Below are positions 1 to 7,032 of a DNA stretch of 12,530 nucleotides, piece after piece. The notes beneath the pieces are model-generated. The model saw only the letters and a program-made list of their open reading frames with translations. It was not told the origin of the DNA and ran no database searches. This DNA is from an uncultured Oscillospiraceae bacterium. GTDB taxonomy: Bacteria > Bacillota > Clostridia > Oscillospirales > Oscillospiraceae. The translations under genes and the position numbers were made by a program. The stretch covers positions 1 to 12,530 of the forward strand of contig CAJUQS010000115.1 of assembly GCA_910588365.1 (NCBI GenBank), written 5' to 3'. Each line of letters starts with the position of its first letter. The stretch's first letter is position 1.

Positions 1-417
1 CACGCGGTGCCTGAGCCTGCTTTCCAGCCGTCCTGGAGCGGGTTGTACAGTGACAGCACCAACCAGCTGATGGTGGGATTCCAGAGCGCGGCTAAGGCGG
101 ATGTCCTGCGCCTGGAGGCCGGCGGTACGGCCTGCAGCTGGGGCGCTCTGCGCCTGTTCGGCTCCGCCGCCGTGTCGCCTATGGTTCCCTGGCAGGCCGG
201 GGACGATATCCAGGCCACCTTTGTGTTTTCGTTCACTCCCATTGTGGAGGCACCCGCAATTGACGTACCTGTGACAGACGAGCCGGTTGTGGATGTGCCG
301 GCCGCAGATGAGCCGGCGGCGGATGTCACCGTTCCCGGCGAGTTTGCCGGGCCCCTCCCGGATGCCGATCCGGGGGCGGAGGAGCTGTCCGTGCCCGGCT
401 GGCTGTTCCCGAACTGA
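1..417 (+). CDS. Unknown protein, C-terminal part (5' end outside window)
   Basis: The reading frame is open from the first base, so this is the last 138 codons of a gene that starts upstream; the GTG at 7 is only the first possible start inside the window and need not be real. I do not recognise a family. The first 80 or so residues look like a globular, probably beta-rich segment (LMVGFQSAAKADVLRLEAGG, then DDIQATFVFSFTP). Residues about 82-115 are a low-complexity, acidic, Pro/Val-rich stretch with imperfect repeats of the type VDVPAADEP, and the protein ends in PGWLFPN. Such stretches are usual in cell-surface or linker segments, but no signal peptide or anchor can be judged because the N-terminus is missing. 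It ends 21 bp before fliB, so the two are probably co-transcribed. Confidence 0.6.
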   Translation, partial: HAVPEPAFQPSWSGLYSDSTNQLMVGFQSAAKADVLRLEAGGTACSWGALRLFGSAAVSPMVPWQAGDDIQATFVFSFTPIVEAPAIDVPVTDEPVVDVPAADEPAADVTVPGEFAGPLPDADPGAEELSVPGWLFPN

Positions 418-438
418 AGAAAGGCGGTTTATTTACCC

Positions 439-1656
439 ATGGCTGACTCTGTCTCCATTAAAATTAACAAGGACCTGCGTCCTGCCTACTATGACGATTT
501 CCACTGTCTGGCGGCGGACTGCCGCTTCTCCTGTTGTAAGGCTTGGCGGATTGCCTTTGATAAAAAGGACTACCTGTCTCTGAAGCGGCAGAAGGGGACA
601 GAGGATTTGAACAACCGTTTGGAGCACGGCCTGAAGCGCATTCGCAAAGGATACATGGCAGAGACCCACTATGGAGAGTTTGACATGTCTAGTGGCGACT
701 GTCCCCTGTTGCGGGAGGACGGATTGTGCGCCTTACAGATTGAAAAAGATCACGCCGCCCTTCCGCAGGTCTGCCGGGTTTTCCCCAGGGCAAGGTCCTA
801 TCTGCCCGAATATCTGGAGAGAAGTCTGAGCCCGGCCTGCGAGGGGGTGCTGGAGCTGCTGTGGAATCTGCCGGACGGGGTGGAATTCCGCTCCGATCCC
901 CTGCCGAAAAAGGAGCAGAAGATCTTGACGGTGCCGGAGGGCCGTCCCTTGGTTCCCTTTTTTCAGACAATCCGAGAGTGGTGTATTGATATGCTTCAAG
1001 ACCGCCGCCTGCCGTTGCCGCAGCGGATTCTGCTGACGGGCTTCGCTCTGCGGGAATTGGCGGAGGGGGAGATGGACCTTGCGGCGTGGCTGGCCCGGGC
1101 CCGAGCCCTGCCTGAGGCAAAAGAAATCCCGGATTTGCCACGAGAGGAGAGCGCCCTTGCTATGTTCCTAAGCAGCAATCTCCATGCGCTGGGCCCTTTG
1201 GAAACTGCTAGTGTAGATTATACTGGTATACAAGGCGAAATTCTACGTGCTTTGGGTGTGACGATTCAGGCTGGTACCACCCGTGCAGCAATCCCGCTGA
1301 CTCCTTACCGCGCGGCCCGGCAGCGGTATGAGGAGAAATTCAAGGACCGTGAATATTTCATGGAGAACCTGATGGTGTCCCTGTTTTTCCAGCTGAGCCT
1401 GCCAAATTTGAACTCCGGAGAGGAGCTGTGGAAGAGCTACGTCAACTTCTGCAATCTGTACGCCTTTTACCGGTTCATGGCCGTAGCAAGCTGCCGGGAG
1501 GGCGGGGCGGGGGACAAGGCGGAGCTGTTCCGCCTGATCGTCTTTGCCAGCCGCGGCATGATCCACAACGGGGCCCGGCAGACCGATCTGCGGGATGAGC
1601 TGTTCCAGAACGACAGCGCCACCCTGGCGCATATGGCAATCTTGCTGGGCGGATGA
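439..1656 (+). CDS. fliB: Flagellin lysine-N-methylase FliB
   Basis: A 405-residue protein matching the FliB family, which methylates surface lysines of flagellin in the cytoplasm before export. Visible signature: an N-terminal cysteine cluster, Cys23, Cys28, Cys32 and Cys33 (HCLAADCRFSCCKAW), followed by Cys88 (DCPLL), Cys97 (GLCALQ) and Cys112 (QVCRVFPRA). This is the metal or Fe-S binding pattern of the family. The length fits FliB (about 400 residues). ATG at 439 is preceded by AAAGGCGG at about 421-428. The partial gene upstream ends 21 bp before it, and a strong hairpin terminator follows. Its substrate is presumably the flagellin encoded from 12190. A patch around 1196-1290 is distinctly more AT-rich than the rest of the gene but stays in frame. 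The family call is confident; actual activity is inferred. Confidence 0.85.
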   Translation: MADSVSIKINKDLRPAYYDDFHCLAADCRFSCCKAWRIAFDKKDYLSLKRQKGTEDLNNRLEHGLKRIRKGYMAETHYGEFDMSSGDCPLLREDGLCALQIEKDHAALPQVCRVFPRARSYLPEYLERSLSPACEGVLELLWNLPDGVEFRSDPLPKKEQKILTVPEGRPLVPFFQTIREWCIDMLQDRRLPLPQRILLTGFALRELAEGEMDLAAWLARARALPEAKEIPDLPREESALAMFLSSNLHALGPLETASVDYTGIQGEILRALGVTIQAGTTRAAIPLTPYRAARQRYEEKFKDREYFMENLMVSLFFQLSLPNLNSGEELWKSYVNFCNLYAFYRFMAVASCREGGAGDKAELFRLIVFASRGMIHNGARQTDLRDELFQNDSATLAHMAILLGG

Positions 1657-1683
1657 ACCTCTGAGGAGCTTTGCAGACAGCTT

Positions 1684-1724
1684 CAGGCGGTGCATGGATA
1701 ATTCCATGCACCGCCTGATTTTGA
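1684..1724 (+). terminator. Intrinsic terminator after fliB
   Basis: A perfect 15-bp stem, 1684-1698 (CAGGCGGTGCATGGA) with 1703-1717, closes a TAAT loop and is followed by ATTTTG and further T-rich sequence. It lies 27 bp past the fliB stop. It also lies just beyond the end of the convergent ABC operon, so the stem may serve both, but the T-rich side favours the (+) direction. Confidence 0.8.
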
Positions 1725-1741
1725 TCGTTATTTTAAGGATA

Positions 1742-2488
1742 TCACAGCACCTTGGCCAGGAAGGACTTCAGCCGGTCGCTTACCGGGTTTGCGAAGAGCT
1801 CCGCCGGGGCGTTCTCCTCCACGATAACGCCGCCGTCCATGAAGATCACCCGGCTGCCCACCTCCCGGGCAAAGCCCATCTCGTGGGTAACCACCACCAT
1901 GGTCATACCGTCCCGGGCCAGATCCTTCATGACCTCCAGCACCTCGCCCACCATCTCCGGGTCCAGGGCGGAGGTGGGCTCGTCAAAGAGCATCACCTCC
2001 GGCTCCATGCACAGCGCCCGGACAATGGCGATGCGCTGCTTCTGGCCGCCGGAGAGCTGGCTGGGATAGGCGCCCGCCCGATCCTTCAGCCCCACCCGCT
2101 CCAGCAGAGCCAGGGCCTTGCCCTCAGCCTCGTCCCTGCTCTTTTTCAGCAGCTTGATGGGGGCAAGGGTCATGTTCTCCAGAATGGTCATGTGGGGGAA
2201 GAGGTTGAAGTGCTGGAACACCATGCCCATCTTCTGCCGGTGGAGGTCGATGTTCACCCTGGGGTCCGTGATGTCCACGCCCGCAAAGGTGATGGTCCCC
2301 CCGGTGGGCCGCTCCAGCAGATTGAGGCAGCGCAGGAAGGTGGACTTGCCGGACCCGGAGGGACCGATGACCACCACGACCTCCCCCCTGCTGATGTCCG
2401 CGCTCACGCCGTCCAGGGCGTGGATCGTGCCGCCGCTGCCGAAATGCTTCTCCAGGTCCCGGACCTGAATGAGTACCTTACCGCTCAC
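1742..2488 (-). CDS. Polar amino acid ABC transporter, ATP-binding protein (GlnQ type)
   Basis: A 248-residue ATPase of the polar amino acid uptake family (GlnQ/HisP/ArtP). It powers import through the permease encoded just upstream. Visible in order: Walker A GPSGSGKST (42-50), Q-loop in MVFQHFNLFPHMT (about 89-101), ABC signature LSGGQKQR (145-152), Walker B VMLFDEP (165-171), D-loop SALDP, and the H-loop His in VVTHEMG. Length is normal. The start is GTG at 2488 (MSGKVLIQV), with GGAGAGGAGG on the coding strand about 10 bases upstream. The gene overlaps the end of the permease gene by 11 bp, which indicates translational coupling. It is the last gene of a three-gene (-) unit. The substrate cannot be set from the ATPase; polar amino acid or cystine are the usual options. 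Confidence 0.93.
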   Translation of the reverse strand: MSGKVLIQVRDLEKHFGSGGTIHALDGVSADISRGEVVVVIGPSGSGKSTFLRCLNLLERPTGGTITFAGVDITDPRVNIDLHRQKMGMVFQHFNLFPHMTILENMTLAPIKLLKKSRDEAEGKALALLERVGLKDRAGAYPSQLSGGQKQRIAIVRALCMEPEVMLFDEPTSALDPEMVGEVLEVMKDLARDGMTMVVVTHEMGFAREVGSRVIFMDGGVIVEENAPAELFANPVSDRLKSFLAKVL

Positions 2489-3194
2489 TGCTTCTCAGCC
2501 TCCTCTCCAGCCTGCCCACCAGCCAGGTGAAGAACATGACCATCACCAGATAGATGGCCGCCACCGCGATCAGGGGCAGGAACGCCTCAAAGGTCCGGCC
2601 CCGGATGATCTCGCCGCCCTTTGTCAGATCGATGACCCCCGCGTAACCCGCCACCGACGTCTCCTTGAGCAGCACGATGAACTCGTTGGCCAGGGCGGGC
2701 AGCACGTTCTTGAATGCCTGGGGGATGATGATATAGCGCATGGTCTGGATATAGTTGAACCCCAGGGAGCGCCCGGCCTCGAACTGGCCGTTGTCAATGG
2801 ACATGATGCCCGAGCGGATGATCTCCGCCACGTAGGCCCCAGAGTTGATGCCGAAGACCAGACAGGCGATGACCACGTCGTTGCCCAGGGCCACCAGGAT
2901 GACGAACACGCCCAGCAGCAGCTGGACCACTACGGGGGTGCCGCGGATCACCGTCAGATAGACCCTGCACACGGCGTTCGCGGCGCACAGCAGGGTGCGT
3001 CCCGGGCCGGGGCGCATGTCCTCCCGGTTCTTGTCCCAGCTGGTACGGACGATAGCCACCACCACGCCCAGCGCCACGCCGATGAGCAGGGCGAAAAAGG
3101 TGATGAGCAGGGTGTTGCCCAGGCCCCTTGTCAGGTAGCGCCAGCGGTTGTCCTCAATAAAACAGCGGTAGAAGGTGTCCTGGAAATCCGCCAT
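2478..3194 (-). CDS. Polar amino acid ABC transporter, permease (GlnP/HisM type)
   Basis: A 238-residue inner-membrane permease. It has a hydrophobic segment at about residues 23-38 (LLITFFALLIGVALGVV), further segments in the middle, and one at the end (IYLVMVMFFTWLVG). The EAA-type loop that contacts the ATPase is clear: FEAGRSLGFNYIQTMRYIII, followed by PQAF. The motif GTPVVVQ near residue 98 is also typical of the family. Start chosen at ATG 3194 (MADFQDTF), because AAGGAGGGAG stands at 3210-3201 on the coding strand, 6 bases before it; an earlier in-frame ATG at 3227 lacks such a site and would read through a palindrome. It overlaps the ATPase gene by 11 bp. The 351 bp separating it from the binding-protein gene are filled with repeats. 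A separate promoter there is not evident. Confidence 0.93.
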   Translation of the reverse strand: MADFQDTFYRCFIEDNRWRYLTRGLGNTLLITFFALLIGVALGVVVAIVRTSWDKNREDMRPGPGRTLLCAANAVCRVYLTVIRGTPVVVQLLLGVFVILVALGNDVVIACLVFGINSGAYVAEIIRSGIMSIDNGQFEAGRSLGFNYIQTMRYIIIPQAFKNVLPALANEFIVLLKETSVAGYAGVIDLTKGGEIIRGRTFEAFLPLIAVAAIYLVMVMFFTWLVGRLERRLRSSER

Positions 3195-3211
3195 ATCTCT
3201 CTCCCTCCTTC

Positions 3212-3237
3212 GTCCTTTTTCTTGCAAGAAAAAGGAC
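3212..3237. repeat. 26-bp perfect palindrome before the permease gene
   Basis: GTCCTTTTTCTTG at 3212-3224 is followed directly by its exact reverse complement at 3225-3237. It sits two bases beyond the permease ribosome site AAGGAGGGAG (3201-3210), so in mRNA the 13-bp arms would form a hairpin (after opening a few bases for a loop) next to the translation start. It could be a dispersed intergenic element, an RNA processing or stabilising site, or an operator. Confidence 0.75.
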
Positions 3238-3384
3238 CAAAAAGAACTGCTTTCGATCTGTCACACGGTGCAAATATCAGATTTCCGCACGGTGACGGTG
3301 GATGCCTCTATTACAGAAGCCGGGAGCGGCACACCGCCCCCGGCAGGACTTGTCTGGTTATCCGGTCTGCCGCCTGGAGCGGCG

Positions 3385-3453
3385 CTGCCGTTACCGGGCC
3401 GGAATCCGGGTCAATCACCGCAGAAAAGACTCGCATTGCCCGTCCGGCAGGAC
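3385..3453. repeat. 69-bp imperfect repeat, copy A
   Basis: It matches copy B (3478-3546) at 60 of 69 positions by hand alignment, with no gaps; the last 26 bases (GACTCGCATTGCCCGTCCGG plus CAGGAC) are identical. Five of the nine differences are consecutive (GAAAA against TGGGG). The copies are direct repeats offset by 93 bp, joined by an unrelated spacer. Confidence 0.85.
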
Positions 3454-3477
3454 AGCGCGGCTTCGTGGATGTACGGT

Positions 3478-3546
3478 CTGCCGTCACCGGGCCGCAATCC
3501 GGGCCAATCGCCGCATGGGGGACTCGCATTGCCCGTCCGGCAGGAC
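3478..3546. repeat. 69-bp imperfect repeat, copy B, abutting the binding-protein stop codon
   Basis: Direct repeat of copy A. On the (-) strand the unit begins at 3546, which is the G of the TAG stop codon (3548-3546) of the substrate-binding protein gene. The repeat boundary therefore falls within the stop codon, suggesting that the element supplied the end of the gene. A third, short match to the unit start (GTCCTGCCGG) occurs at 3349-3340. Confidence 0.85.
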
Positions 3547-4349
3547 TATTTGTTGTTCTGCTCCACGTAGGCCTTGGCGGGCTCCTGGTCGATGACCACG
3601 CAGTCCACCTTGCCGGTCAGCAGGGCCTGGACGGCCTCGTTGCCGGTCTTGTAGCGGATCACCCGGTCCTCGCCGATACCGCCGTTGTCCGGCGTGTCGG
3701 AGAGGTAGATGTCGCCGGTGGTATCCTGCTGCACGCCGGCCTTATAGCTGGCGCCGGCATCGAGCAGATCGTCCAGGGACTTGATGGGGGAGTCCTCGGT
3801 GAGGATGACCACCTGGACGCCGGTGGCGTAGCTGTCGGAGAAGTTGACGGACTGCTGGCGCTCCTCGGTGACGGTCATGCCGGCCATGCCCATGTCGTAC
3901 TTGCCGGTCTGGACGCCGCCGATGATGGAGCCGAACTCGGTGTCCACAATGGTCAGCTTGCGGCCCATCTGGTCGGCAATGGCGGCGGCCATCTCCGCGT
4001 CGATACCCACCACCGTGTCGTTCTCATAGAACTCATAGGGAGGGAAAAAGGCGTTGGTTGCCATGATAAGCTCGGGCTTGCCCTCGGCGTCGGCCTGGAA
4101 GGTCAGGTCGTGGTCCTTGCCGGAGATATACTTGTCCACAATCTTCTGGGCGGTGCCGTCGGCGGTGATGGCGGCCAGGGCGGCATTCACCTCGTCCAGC
4201 AGGGCCGTGTTCTCCTTGGCAATGGCGATGGCGTAGTCCTCAATGGCGTACTCGGTATCCAGAATCTTCAGCTGGGTCTTCTTCTGCCCGCAGGCGGCCA
4301 GGCTCAGGACCATGGTCAGCGCCAGCAGCAGAGCTGCAAATTTTTTCAT
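3546..4349 (-). CDS. Amino acid ABC transporter substrate-binding lipoprotein, circularly permuted
   Basis: A 267-residue exported lipoprotein that captures the amino acid for the permease and ATPase encoded downstream. Residues 1-20 form a signal peptide with lipobox LAAC (Cys20 lipidated). The SBP_bac_3 core is clear: IMATNAFFPPYEF (95-107), VGIDAEMAAAIADQMG, GKYDMGMAGMTVTEER, NFSDSYATG, GVQQDTTGDIY, GKVDCVVIDQEPAKAYVEQN. The order is unusual. The part that normally ends such proteins (LKILDTEYAIEDYAIAIAKE, then an ADGT..KIVDKYI helix) is at residues 27-75, directly after the signal peptide, and the protein stops at VEQNNK, where that part would normally follow. A linker at about 76-92 joins the old C-terminus to the old N-terminus. 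Start ATG 4349 was chosen for the signal peptide and for AAAGGAAG about 9 bases upstream. Ligand unknown; polar amino acid likely. Confidence 0.9.
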   Translation of the reverse strand: MKKFAALLLALTMVLSLAACGQKKTQLKILDTEYAIEDYAIAIAKENTALLDEVNAALAAITADGTAQKIVDKYISGKDHDLTFQADAEGKPELIMATNAFFPPYEFYENDTVVGIDAEMAAAIADQMGRKLTIVDTEFGSIIGGVQTGKYDMGMAGMTVTEERQQSVNFSDSYATGVQVVILTEDSPIKSLDDLLDAGASYKAGVQQDTTGDIYLSDTPDNGGIGEDRVIRYKTGNEAVQALLTGKVDCVVIDQEPAKAYVEQNNK

Positions 4350-4425
4350 CGTCTTACTTCCTTTCAATATACAGATGAATACAAGAGAAATCTTCCGTCC
4401 CCGGACAGCTTTCCGGGTGATAGGG

Positions 4426-4454
4426 AGCATACTACAAACCGCCCTCTTTGTCAA
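4426..4454 (-). promoter_or_regulatory. Sigma-A promoter of the amino acid ABC genes
   Basis: On the (-) strand TTGACA (4454-4449), 17 bases, TATGCT (4431-4426). The expected transcript start is near 4419, giving a leader of about 70 nt that contains a small CCCGG/CCGGG hairpin ahead of the binding-protein start at 4349. Confidence 0.85.
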
Positions 4455-4599
4455 TAGATTTCCAGCTGAAATGTATATTTATCAAAGGGGAAATCTGTAA
4501 TTTCATCACTTTCACAAAAATATCGGGATTTAATCCGACGATTTTGCGCGATTTGACAGGCGGCTGCACGCATAAGAAATTGAATATACACCCGGCCGG

Positions 4600-5433
4600 T
4601 CAGCCCTCGCGGCTGAAGACGTGGATGCGGAAGGAGACGGTACACGCCAGCGCCTCCAGCGCCGCCAGCCGCGCCGCGCCCTCCCGGGGCGTTTTCCAGT
4701 AGTAGGGGGTCATCTGAAACAGGGCCTGGATGTCCGCGGGGGATGGGAGGCGGACGGTGTAGTCCACCGGGACGATCTCCCGGTAGAGGAAGCCCTCATA
4801 AGGCGTCTCCCGCTCCTCGTTGAGGTAGGGCCTGTCGTAGAGGACCTGCTTGAGCTCCCAGAGGTGGCGGGCGGCGGGGACCACGTAGAGATAGGTTCCG
4901 CCGGGACGCAGGACCCGCCTGAATTCGTCGATAGCCAGGGGGGAGAAGACGTTGAGCAGCAGGTCCACGCTCCGATCCGCCGCCGGCAGGCGGTAGACGG
5001 AGGCCACGGCGAAGGAGATGTCCGGACAGCGCCTGGCGGCCTTCTGGAGGGAGAATTTGGAGATGTCCACGCCCGCCGTGACGGGCGTTTTTCCGGCGGA
5101 GATCAGCGCCTCCCGGACGCCGGCGGTGTAGTACCCCTCGCCGCAGCCCGCGTCCAGCACAACCGGGGCGGGGCCGGTACAGTCCACGGCCAGGCGGCAC
5201 AGCGCCTCCCGCAGGGGCGCGTACCACCCCCGGTCCAGGAAGGCCCGGCGGGCGGCGGCCATGCCCTTGTCGTCCCCGGGGGCCCTGGAGTGCTTTTGGT
5301 TGGCGGGCAGCAGGTGGACATACCCCTCCCTGGCCCGGTCGAAGCTGTGGCGGCCGGGACAGCGGAGGCCGCCGGGGGCCTCTGTGAGCGGTCCCCCGCA
5401 GAGGGGACAGCGAAAAAACGACAGAGCTTCCAT
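4600..5433 (-). CDS. rlmA: 23S rRNA (guanine-N1)-methyltransferase, RlmA family
   Basis: A 277-residue SAM-dependent methyltransferase. It opens with a zinc-binding region, Cys9, Cys12, Cys25 and His29 (FRCPLCGGPLTEAPGGLRC, then PGRHSFD), followed by the family hallmark PGDDKGMAAARRAFLDRGWY (residues about 51-70) and the SAM-binding motif VVLDAGCGEGYYT (about 90-102). These features identify RlmA, which methylates N1 of a guanine in helix 35 of 23S rRNA: G745 by RlmA(I) in Gram-negatives, G748 by RlmA(II)/TlrB in Gram-positives. The latter is the expected target here. ATG at 5433 follows the MATE stop codon by 2 bp and there is only a weak ribosome site, so translation is probably coupled. 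An in-frame extension upstream would lie wholly inside the MATE gene and is rejected. Only a weak hairpin with a T-rich tail (about 4545-4525) is visible downstream. Confidence 0.85.
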   Translation of the reverse strand: MEALSFFRCPLCGGPLTEAPGGLRCPGRHSFDRAREGYVHLLPANQKHSRAPGDDKGMAAARRAFLDRGWYAPLREALCRLAVDCTGPAPVVLDAGCGEGYYTAGVREALISAGKTPVTAGVDISKFSLQKAARRCPDISFAVASVYRLPAADRSVDLLLNVFSPLAIDEFRRVLRPGGTYLYVVPAARHLWELKQVLYDRPYLNEERETPYEGFLYREIVPVDYTVRLPSPADIQALFQMTPYYWKTPREGAARLAALEALACTVSFRIHVFSREG

Positions 5434-5435
5434 GG

Positions 5436-6815
5436 CTAGGCCCTGGTGATATCGTTGATCCACTTCCGGCTGTGGAACCGGATCAGACCCAGGGGGCACT
5501 TGCAGATGTTCTCCGCCTGCATGGAGACGCACACCAGCCAGGTGGGGGCGTGAAACACCAGCCCGGACAGGGCCATCAGGGGGATGGCCACCAGCCACAG
5601 CGGGCAGATGTCGATGATGGAGGCCACCTTCCCGTCGCCCCCGGCCCGGAGCACCCCGGTGATGTTGGTGATGTCAAAGGCCCGCATGGGCATGAACACC
5701 GCGTAGATCACCGCCAGATAGCCGGCCACCTCCACCGCGCCGGGGGTCAGCTTGAACAGGGGGAACAGCACCGGCCGGAAGAAGGTGGGCAGCAGGACCA
5801 GCAGCACCGCCATCACGAAGGCCCCGATGAGCATGGACACCAGCAGAAGCGTCCAGCTGACCTGGTAGACCCGCTCCTTGTCCCGCCCCTGGCCGATCTC
5901 CTTGCCCACAATGACCGCCGCCGAGGCGGCGATGCCGAAGCAGACCACGGTGGAGAGCTTGTCGATATTGCCGATGAGGGCGTAGGCCGCCAGCATGTCC
6001 TGGCTGTTGGCCATGTGGCCCATGATGACCGTCAGCATGGAGGTGCCGACGCTCCACATGGCCTCGTTGCAGACCACGGGGGTGGAGTACTTGATGAAGC
6101 TGCGCAGAATGGCCTTTCCGGGCCGCAGGATGCAGCCGGGGTGGAGGGGCAGGCGCTTGTTCCACAGCGCGAAGGCCACAGCCACGGCAAACTCCACGAC
6201 GCGGGAGATGAGGGTGGCCGCCGCCGCGCCGGTGACGCCCATGGCGGGGGCGCCGAACCGGCCGAAGATGAGCACGAAGTTCAGGAAGGTGTTCACGCAC
6301 ATGGAGATGGCAAAGAGGATCATGCCGAAGGCGGGGTACTCCGTGCTGCGCTGGATGCCGGCGTAGATGCTGCTGATCCCGTTGAAGATGTAGGAAAAGC
6401 CCACGATCTGGATGTAGCTGACCGCCAGATCCACCAGCTCCTGGTTGGGGGTGATGAGGCTGAGCACCTGCCGGGGGAAAAAGAAGGTGATGAGGGCGAG
6501 GGTGGTGGAGAAGGCGGTGACGGCGTAGAGCGCCACGCCCATGCAGCGGTTGATGCTGGCCGTGTCCCCCCGGCCCCAGTACTGGCTGACCAGAACGGCC
6601 ATGCCGCTCTGGAAGCCGAAGATGACCACCTGGATGATGAAGATGGGGACATTGGCGGCGGTGACCGCCGCCATCTCCGCGTTCCCCAGCAGGCCCACCA
6701 TGAAGGTGTCCGCAAAGCCCAGGGAGGTGGTGATGATGTTTTGCAGGATGATGGGCAGCGACAGCACCCACAGCCTGCGGTAAAAGCCGGGCTCCCGGCG
6801 TAAGGCGGAAAGCAT
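5436..6815 (-). CDS. MATE family multidrug efflux transporter
   Basis: A 459-residue integral membrane protein of the MATE (NorM/MepA-like) family, which exports cationic drugs or metabolites using a cation gradient. It has about twelve hydrophobic segments in two halves; the first half opens with LWVLSLPIILQNIITTSLGF and ADTFMVGLLG, both typical of MATE proteins, and SQYWGRGD follows the second segment. The second half includes GKEIGQGR, the mirror of that motif. Length fits the family. Start ATG 6815 (MLSALRREPGFYRRL) was chosen for AAAAGGAG about 10 bases upstream; the frame stays open further upstream but lacks a ribosome site. It has its own sigma-A promoter and a GC-rich leader hairpin, and is followed 2 bp later by rlmA. 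The substrate cannot be predicted. Confidence 0.92.
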   Translation of the reverse strand: MLSALRREPGFYRRLWVLSLPIILQNIITTSLGFADTFMVGLLGNAEMAAVTAANVPIFIIQVVIFGFQSGMAVLVSQYWGRGDTASINRCMGVALYAVTAFSTTLALITFFFPRQVLSLITPNQELVDLAVSYIQIVGFSYIFNGISSIYAGIQRSTEYPAFGMILFAISMCVNTFLNFVLIFGRFGAPAMGVTGAAAATLISRVVEFAVAVAFALWNKRLPLHPGCILRPGKAILRSFIKYSTPVVCNEAMWSVGTSMLTVIMGHMANSQDMLAAYALIGNIDKLSTVVCFGIAASAAVIVGKEIGQGRDKERVYQVSWTLLLVSMLIGAFVMAVLLVLLPTFFRPVLFPLFKLTPGAVEVAGYLAVIYAVFMPMRAFDITNITGVLRAGGDGKVASIIDICPLWLVAIPLMALSGLVFHAPTWLVCVSMQAENICKCPLGLIRFHSRKWINDITRA

Positions 6816-6856
6816 AACGGTAAACTCCTTTTGTATTCGGGATACATGTGAAATGG

Positions 6857-6877
6857 GCCGGCGGGAGGCCCGCCGGC
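6857..6877. other. GC-rich hairpin in the MATE gene leader
   Basis: GCCGGCGGG (6857-6865) pairs perfectly with CCCGCCGGC (6869-6877) across a 3-base loop. It lies between the MATE transcript start (near 6895) and its ribosome site. No run of T follows on the (-) strand, so it is not a standard terminator; it may act as a leader control or mRNA-stabilising element. Confidence 0.6.
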
Positions 6878-6900
6878 GGCGGACAAGGGCAAACAGGTAC

Positions 6901-6929
6901 ATCATACCACAAGACGCCGCCCTTGTCAG
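6901..6929 (-). promoter_or_regulatory. Sigma-A promoter of the MATE-rlmA operon
   Basis: On the (-) strand CTGACA (6929-6924), 17 bases, TATGAT (6906-6901). The expected start is near 6895, giving a leader of about 80 nt. Confidence 0.85.
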
Positions 6930-6996
6930 CACAAAAATTGACTGTTTATCCCACGATAAGCCCGCTGATTTTCATATTGTTCGACCAGATTGTTCG

Positions 6997-7027
6997 CCCG
7001 CCCGCGGCGGGCGGAACCGCGGGCGGG
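6997..7027. other. GC-only stem between aminotransferase terminator and MATE promoter
   Basis: CCCGCCCGCGG (6997-7007) pairs perfectly with CCGCGGGCGGG (7017-7027) around a 9-base loop. No T run follows on either strand. It may back up the terminator beside it. Confidence 0.5.
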
Positions 7028-7032
7028 CCCGG

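Larger units (their letters stand above)
3195..3545. other. Repeat-filled gap between binding-protein and permease genes
   Basis: No gene is supported in this 351-bp stretch, although it lies inside what should be one (-) transcript. From the permease side it holds a 26-bp perfect palindrome (3212-3237), about 100 bp of moderately AT-rich unique sequence (3238-3339), and then units that each begin, read on the (-) strand, with GTCCTGCCGG at 3349, 3453 and 3546. Short open frames run through the repeats in both directions, but none has a ribosome site. Confidence 0.6.

Noticed and set aside
3385..3546. CRISPR array
   Set aside because: Only two full units of 69 bp with nine differences, unequal spacing and no cas genes.
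2469..4457. Long open frame on the (+) strand opposite the ABC genes
   Set aside because: It runs antisense to three well-identified genes in a GC-rich region, has a His/Gln/Asp-rich composition typical of antisense frames, and has no ribosome site or family match.
5472..6803. Long open frame on the (+) strand opposite the MATE gene
   Set aside because: The sequence is rich in His, Asp and Gly, as expected from the reverse of hydrophobic codons, and the MATE gene on the other strand is unambiguous.
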